Below are positions 17,280-20,181 of a stretch of DNA of 20,181 nt, in pieces. The DNA comes from CAG-826 sp964546565 (lineage in GTDB: Bacteria; Bacillota_I; Bacilli_A; RFN20; CAG-826). Within the stretch, counting starts at the first letter, position 1, and each line of letters opens with the position of its first letter. The stretch covers positions 1 to 20,181 of the forward strand of contig CAZJKC010000027.1 of assembly GCA_964546565.1 (NCBI GenBank), written 5' to 3'. The notes under the pieces were generated by a model. The model made no database searches, was not told the origin of the DNA, and was given only the letters and a program-made list of their open reading frames with translations. Position numbers and translations under genes: made by a program.

Positions 17280-17645
17280 TTAATTATCCTTAGAAAGAAC
17301 AATGCCTGATGCATATCCTCCGTTGTTAATAGTTGCATGAATATACATCGCTTGTGCATCCACAATAAAAACAAAAGAGCGATGTTCTAATTCATAAATA
17401 GAATATGATATCGCTATGGCATTATTCATTGTCATATTTTCTTCAGTTTGATAATAAAAGCATAAATTACGATCATCTTCTCGTCTTTCGATATGAAAAT
17501 CATCAATATTCACATACGAAACATTTATTTTAGTATATTGTTGAGGCTTTGCCAAAATAAAAACCAATATTGATGAAGTCCCAATCAAAAGCACTAAAAA
17601 AGAAAAAATATGGCATATCTGATATATTTTTTTCAAAAAAGCCAC
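17280..17645 (-). CDS. Small membrane-anchored protein of unknown function
   Basis: This is up to 121 residues from a GTG at 17643-17645. A TTG three codons later (17634-17636) has better spacing to the AAGGGTGG SD and may be the true start. One N-terminal membrane helix (about residues 8-32) is followed by an extracytoplasmic domain of about 85 residues with YVNIDDFHI, a Tyr-Tyr pair and a closing AMYIHATINNGG segment. I do not recognise the family. Its first 41 nt and upstream sequence lie in the 116-bp repeat, and the second copy shows that it once followed tadA by 23 bp. The abiE insertion therefore separated it from its former upstream neighbour and probably from its promoter. Expression may now depend on abiE read-through. 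Confidence 0.7.
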   Translation of the reverse strand: MAFLKKIYQICHIFSFLVLLIGTSSILVFILAKPQQYTKINVSYVNIDDFHIERREDDRNLCFYYQTEENMTMNNAIAISYSIYELEHRSFVFIVDAQAMYIHATINNGGYASGIVLSKDN

Positions 17646-17720
17646 CCTTAAGTATTATGAACTTTTTTTCATTTTTTATTATTTCTTTTTTCTTTAAAAA
17701 AATTAGACATTAAAAGACTT
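17605..17720. repeat. Left copy of the 116-bp direct repeat bracketing abiE
   Basis: It is identical base for base to 19423-19538 (offset 1818). Homology extends 13 bp further left (to 17592) with two mismatches. It contains the 5' 41 nt of the 17280-17645 ORF, the intergenic gap and the last 52 nt of tadA. This copy belongs functionally to the small ORF. Confidence 0.97.
17669..17720 (-). pseudogene. tadA: 3' fragment of tadA left by the insertion
   Basis: The last 17 codons of tadA, including the stop (SLLMSNFFKEKRNNKK), are repeated here without any upstream tadA sequence. The fragment is identical to the end of the intact gene at 19487-19538 and is presumably not translated. Confidence 0.9.
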
Positions 17721-17762
17721 TAGAATTTTGATTGCGTTTTTAAAACATGCAACAAATAACTA

Positions 17763-17780
17763 GTACGAAATTCTTCGTAC
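17763..17780. repeat. Perfect hairpin downstream of abiEii
   Basis: GTACGAA, a 4-nt loop and TTCGTAC form a 7-bp stem 43 bp inside the left edge of the inserted DNA. On the plus strand it is followed by T-runs and looks like a terminator. On the minus strand, the direction of abiE, no T-run follows. It could therefore block antisense transcription or be a recombination or mRNA-stability structure. The 17721-17854 stretch holds no gene. Confidence 0.5.
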
Positions 17781-17854
17781 CTTTTTGCATTTTTTTAACT
17801 TCTAAAATACAGTTCTTTGTATTAAAATGGCATTCTTTTATATAGCTATTCTAA

Positions 17855-18718
17855 CTATACATGTATCGTTAATGATCCAATCTTAATTTTGAAAATAGTC
17901 AATGTTGTCTTCAAAACAGTGTCCCACGACAAATTATTAACATAATAGTTATCTTTTTTATAATTATCCCAATTAGCACGAAGATATGTACTTTCTTCAA
18001 TATCATTTAAAATCTCATTAATATTATTAAAAAGATTCATGGTCCCTCTCTTACGGGCAACATTTATAATGGCGAGACGAAGCGTTTCGATATTAATTAT
18101 ATGAGCCTTTTCAGACCACAATATATGTATGTCATAAAAATCACGCATCCTTGTATTGAATGTCGATCTTGCAAGAACTGTTTCAAGCTTTTCTGCAAAT
18201 ATCGTTTCAATGTTATATGACCAAATATAAAGTTTTTCATCATTGAACATCATAGGATATGAAAATTCAATAGCAGATGGTGTTATTTCATCTCCAGTTG
18301 AAATATCAATTTTAATTGTATCCTGCAGTTTATCAAGCTTTGCCGATATGGTAAAACGAACGCCTGAATAATCGTGTTCTTCCATAATATCCTCAATCTT
18401 TTTAATTTCATATAAAATACCATCATCAAGATTGATTTTCATAATTTTAGTAATAACATCCTTTGCCTTTTCTTTTGTAAGAGGCCACTTTCTTATGGTT
18501 GCATCAATATCCTTAGTGGCTCTTGCCTCCACACCAACAAGAGCGGCTACAAGCATTCCGCCTTTGAGAATGAAGTTATTCTTATATTCAGAATAGGCTA
18601 TTCGTGCAAGAAAACGTTCCATCATATACTTCCGGATTAAAATTTGTGCCTTCCTACTATCGTTTCCACACAAATTAGATATCTTATCCTTTAGTTGTCT
18701 CGAATTCTTGATAATCAT
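17855..18718 (-). CDS. abiEii: AbiEii toxin, nucleotidyltransferase of a type IV toxin-antitoxin system
   Basis: AbiEii proteins (DUF1814/PF08843) are nucleotidyltransferase-fold toxins. AbiE systems cause phage abortive infection, and related toxins add nucleotides to tRNA 3' ends. The 287-residue protein shows the family motifs in order: the KGGMLV loop (52-57); TKDID with the metal-binding Asp70 and Asp72; a third acidic residue, Asp138, in IKIDIS; and the helical motif EKLETVLARSTFNTRMRDFYDIHIL (about 176-200), with the conserved Lys, Arg and Asp. All catalytic positions appear intact, so the toxin is probably active. Its ATG overlaps the antitoxin stop by one base (TAATG). The pair is carried on the DNA inserted between tadA and the small ORF. 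Confidence 0.92.
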   Translation of the reverse strand: MIIKNSRQLKDKISNLCGNDSRKAQILIRKYMMERFLARIAYSEYKNNFILKGGMLVAALVGVEARATKDIDATIRKWPLTKEKAKDVITKIMKINLDDGILYEIKKIEDIMEEHDYSGVRFTISAKLDKLQDTIKIDISTGDEITPSAIEFSYPMMFNDEKLYIWSYNIETIFAEKLETVLARSTFNTRMRDFYDIHILWSEKAHIINIETLRLAIINVARKRGTMNLFNNINEILNDIEESTYLRANWDNYKKDNYYVNNLSWDTVLKTTLTIFKIKIGSLTIHV

Positions 18719-19311
18719 TACAACAAAACCTCTATATATTGACGCAGTTCTGCTTCTACGCCAAATTCCTTTGCATATTTCATAAGCCTTGGCAGATTCT
18801 TATTTGCACTTTTTACATATTCTTTAAGAGCATAAATAAACAGCTGCGGATCTTTTTTATTCTTTACACGAAAAATATCACAAATCGTTCTTTCCATATT
18901 GTAAGTAGATACTTCGTTACCATAAGTTGTTTTTACGACAATTCTTCCTAAATCTAACCATTCATCTCTTACATGGTTAACAACAATCCCCTTGCTACGC
19001 AAATGCGACGCATTATACGCTCTCGATACGGTTACAAAAATATACAAAGGCTCTCGTTCAGTTAGTCCATTTAACATAAGAGCCGTGTCATATGAAAACA
19101 CTATTTTTTCATTTTTTAATGATAAAATATAAAGATCATCCCTCCAACTATCCGGAGACTTATATAATCCACGCGCCACCAACTCGAATTTGTTCATAGA
19201 AAGATATTCATGAATATAAGTTCTTGAAATTCCAAGTTTTTGCGCTTCTTTGACGAAAAAATATCCATTGCATGACTCTACTAAATCAGATAGCTGCTTT
19301 GTCTTTGTCAT
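18718..19311 (-). CDS. abiEi: AbiEi antitoxin and autorepressor
   Basis: This 197-residue partner has an N-terminal winged helix-turn-helix (about residues 1-58, with GYFFVKEAQKLGISRTYIHE and the 'ELVARGLYKSPDSW' wing). The C-terminal domain is the one that neutralises AbiEii without stable binding (type IV). In characterised systems AbiEi also binds inverted repeats in its own promoter and represses the operon. An AAGGTG SD lies 7 nt before the ATG, and a large dyad sits at the expected operator position just upstream. It is translationally coupled to abiEii. There is no transposase, integrase or third gene in the insert, so the whole cargo is this two-gene module. Confidence 0.9.
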   Translation of the reverse strand: MTKTKQLSDLVESCNGYFFVKEAQKLGISRTYIHEYLSMNKFELVARGLYKSPDSWRDDLYILSLKNEKIVFSYDTALMLNGLTEREPLYIFVTVSRAYNASHLRSKGIVVNHVRDEWLDLGRIVVKTTYGNEVSTYNMERTICDIFRVKNKKDPQLFIYALKEYVKSANKNLPRLMKYAKEFGVEAELRQYIEVLL

Positions 19312-19322
19312 AAAATCACCTT

Positions 19323-19375
19323 CTATCTACGCTTAAAATAATATCATTTTTAAGCGTGATAGTAAAGTCATTATA
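19323..19375 (-). promoter_or_regulatory. abiE promoter with operator-like dyad
   Basis: A -10 TATAAT (19375 to 19370) has no strong -35. Directly downstream, a 15-bp inverted repeat spans 19323-19362: ACGCTTAAAA and TTTTAAGCGT around a 9-nt centre, extended by CTATC/GATAG with a 1-nt bulge. It overlaps the expected start of transcription, where an AbiEi-bound site would block initiation. Confidence 0.65.
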
Positions 19376-19397
19376 TTAAAATTTATAATAATATAAT

Positions 19398-19463
19398 TTA
19401 AAACAAGCCCACAAAAAAAGATAAAATATGGCATATCTGATATATTTTTTTCAAAAAAGCCAC
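19398..19463 (-). pseudogene. 5' fragment of the 17280-17645 ORF left by the insertion
   Basis: The first 13 codons match the small membrane ORF exactly through the repeat. The frame then enters unique DNA and stops at 19398-19400 after 21 codons. It follows the intact tadA stop by 23 bp, showing the pre-insertion gene order. Confidence 0.85.
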
Positions 19464-19538
19464 CCTTAAGTATTATGAACTTTTTTTCATTTTTTATTAT
19501 TTCTTTTTTCTTTAAAAAAATTAGACATTAAAAGACTT
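19423..19538. repeat. Right copy of the 116-bp direct repeat bracketing abiE
   Basis: It is identical to 17605-17720. This copy supplies the real 3' end of tadA (19487-19538) plus the gap and the orphan 5' end of the small ORF. Recombination between the copies would remove 1818 bp and restore a seamless tadA-small ORF junction. Confidence 0.97.
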
Positions 19539-19945
19539 GCTTCTTCTTTTAAAATACCACCCATTATTAAAGGATGATGGTTAATATTTGGCATTGAGAA
19601 TAAATCATAAGACGAACCTAGTGCTCCACCTTTTTTATCGGTAGCTCCATAATAAATGGAACGAATGCGTGTCCACGTTAACGCTCCTGCACACATTGAA
19701 CATGGTTCAATCGTAACATAAATATCACAATTTTCTAAACGCCATGACTTCTTTTTTTGACATGCTTTTCGAATTGCAACGATTTCCGCATGGCAAGTCG
19801 GATCATTCTTTTTTTCTCTTAAATTATGACCTCTTGCAATAATTCTATCGTTTTCCACAATAACGCATCCAACTGGTACTTCACCATTTGCATAGGCTTT
19901 TTTTGCTTCCTTTATTGCTTCTTTCATATAATATTCGATATTCAT
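19487..19945 (-). CDS. tadA: TadA, tRNA adenosine(34) deaminase
   Basis: TadA deaminates A34 to inosine in tRNA-Arg(ACG), needed to read CGN codons. The 152-residue protein has the deaminase zinc site: His52 and catalytic Glu54 in CHAEI, and Cys82 and Cys85 in PCSMCAG. NDPT precedes the HAE motif and the N-terminal helix MKEAIKEAKKAYANGEVPVG is typical. The start is the ATG at 19943-19945 with GGGGAT upstream; the ATG at 19972 lies inside the SRP RNA terminator stem and has no SD. The SRP RNA gene ends 17 nt upstream on the same strand, so read-through could supply tadA transcription. Its final 52 nt are part of the direct repeat, and the insertion left the coding sequence intact. Confidence 0.95.
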   Translation of the reverse strand: MNIEYYMKEAIKEAKKAYANGEVPVGCVIVENDRIIARGHNLREKKNDPTCHAEIVAIRKACQKKKSWRLENCDIYVTIEPCSMCAGALTWTRIRSIYYGATDKKGGALGSSYDLFSMPNINHHPLIMGGILKEEASLLMSNFFKEKRNNKK

Positions 19946-19961
19946 TTTTATCCCCACTAAT

Positions 19962-20046
19962 AAAAAAACCATTGCACATAGGATGAATGCTTATGGCTGC
20001 TACGTTCCCGTCCTGACCAGGTTCACACCATAACTATCGCAATGGC
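19962..20046 (-). ncRNA. ffs: Small bacterial SRP RNA (4.5S type)
   Basis: This is the RNA scaffold of the signal recognition particle, partner of Ffh. Read on the minus strand it contains the conserved GUGUGAACCUGGUCAGG, a GGAA tetraloop closed by ACG/CGU (GGACGGGAACGU) and AGCAGCC. The helices UUAUGG/CCAUAA and AUAG/CUAU, and the terminal stem CCAUUGC (20045 to 20039)/GCAAUGG (19975 to 19969), support a hairpin of about 80 nt without an Alu domain. The terminal stem plus seven Us (to 19962) doubles as the terminator. Confidence 0.93.
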
Positions 20047-20052
20047 ACTAAT

Positions 20053-20083
20053 AGTATATCACAATTAATAGTAATAAATGCAA
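20053..20083 (-). promoter_or_regulatory. Putative SRP RNA promoter
   Basis: TATACT (20058 to 20053) lies 6 bp before the RNA 5' end. A TTGCAT candidate -35 (20083 to 20078) is 19 bp upstream, slightly far. Confidence 0.5.
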
Positions 20084-20118
20084 TATGTGTTTAAAATTAA
20101 ATCATATTAATTGTTGAT

Positions 20119-20181
20119 TTATCGTTGCACCTCAATTAAATAATTAAATTCCGTATTAAGCGGAAATCGCATTTTTTCAAA
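20119..20181 (-). CDS. C-terminal tail of an unidentified protein (partial, runs off window)
   Basis: On the minus strand a frame is open from the window edge to a TAA at 20119-20121, giving 20 residues ending FNYLIEVQR. The composition looks protein-like, but the fragment is too short to assign and could be chance. It would lie upstream of the SRP RNA on the same strand. Confidence 0.35.
   Translation of the reverse strand, partial: FEKMRFPLNTEFNYLIEVQR

Noticed and set aside
17721..19422. The abiE segment as a classical transposon or an integrase-type island
   Set aside because: I found no transposase or integrase gene in it, no terminal inverted repeats at the two edges, and the flanking repeat is far longer than usual target duplications or att cores.
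19946..19972. N-terminal extension of TadA (starting MVFLLVGIK)
   Set aside because: The upstream ATG falls in the SRP RNA terminal stem and has no SD; the homologous TadA N-terminus begins at the ATG at 19945.
1..20181. CRISPR arrays and tRNA genes
   Set aside because: No regularly spaced repeats and no cloverleaf with T-loop GTTCRA-type signature were found on either strand.

Overview
The window reads as chromosomal DNA of a low-GC Gram-positive bacterium. Intergenic DNA is very AT-rich, ribosome-binding sites are strong AGGAGG-like sequences, intrinsic terminators are clear, and the signal recognition particle (SRP) RNA is the small form. TGA is used as a stop (for example in tldD, the P2A ATPase and the 1429-2022 gene) and Trp is TGG, so this is not a code-4 Mycoplasma or Spiroplasma. 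An Erysipelotrichia, Acholeplasma-like or uncultured gut Bacilli lineage fits. That placement is inference.

Layout. Positions 1-62 hold the first codons of a probable transposase running off the left edge. An unknown membrane protein (299-1441, +) converges with an unknown soluble protein (1429-2022, -). Next is the overlapping tldD-tldE pair (+), closed by a bidirectional terminator shared with degV (-). A divergent intergenic region leads to a secreted lipoprotein (+) and mscL (+), each with its own promoter and terminator. mscL converges with a P2A Ca2+-type ATPase (-). From 17183 down to 10920 runs a tightly packed minus-strand cluster: CtpE-like P-type ATPase, psuG, a TetR regulator, an iron alcohol dehydrogenase, and a membrane protein that looks like a site-2 protease whose first catalytic His has been lost. 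A terminator at 10854-10895 closes it.

The right end is the accessory part. The small SRP RNA and tadA lie on the minus strand. An abiEi-abiEii toxin-antitoxin pair sits between tadA and a small membrane-anchored ORF (17280-17645). The pair is bracketed by a perfect 116-bp direct repeat (17605-17720 and 19423-19538). Each copy contains the 3' end of tadA, the 23-bp intergenic gap and the 5' end of the small ORF. The ancestral order was therefore tadA followed 23 bp later by the small ORF. The 1702-bp abiE DNA entered with duplication of the whole junction, leaving both neighbours with complete coding regions and two gene fragments behind. No integrase or transposase lies inside, and I see no terminal inverted repeats. 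This resembles 'insertion with long target duplication', described for restriction-modification genes, and is the most interesting feature here. The abiE promoter also carries a large dyad suited to autoregulation by AbiEi.

Most other genes are ordinary housekeeping or transport functions: peptide processing (TldD/E), fatty-acid binding (DegV), osmotic safety valve (MscL), cation pumping, pseudouridine catabolism, carbonyl/alcohol redox, tRNA editing (TadA) and protein targeting (SRP RNA).
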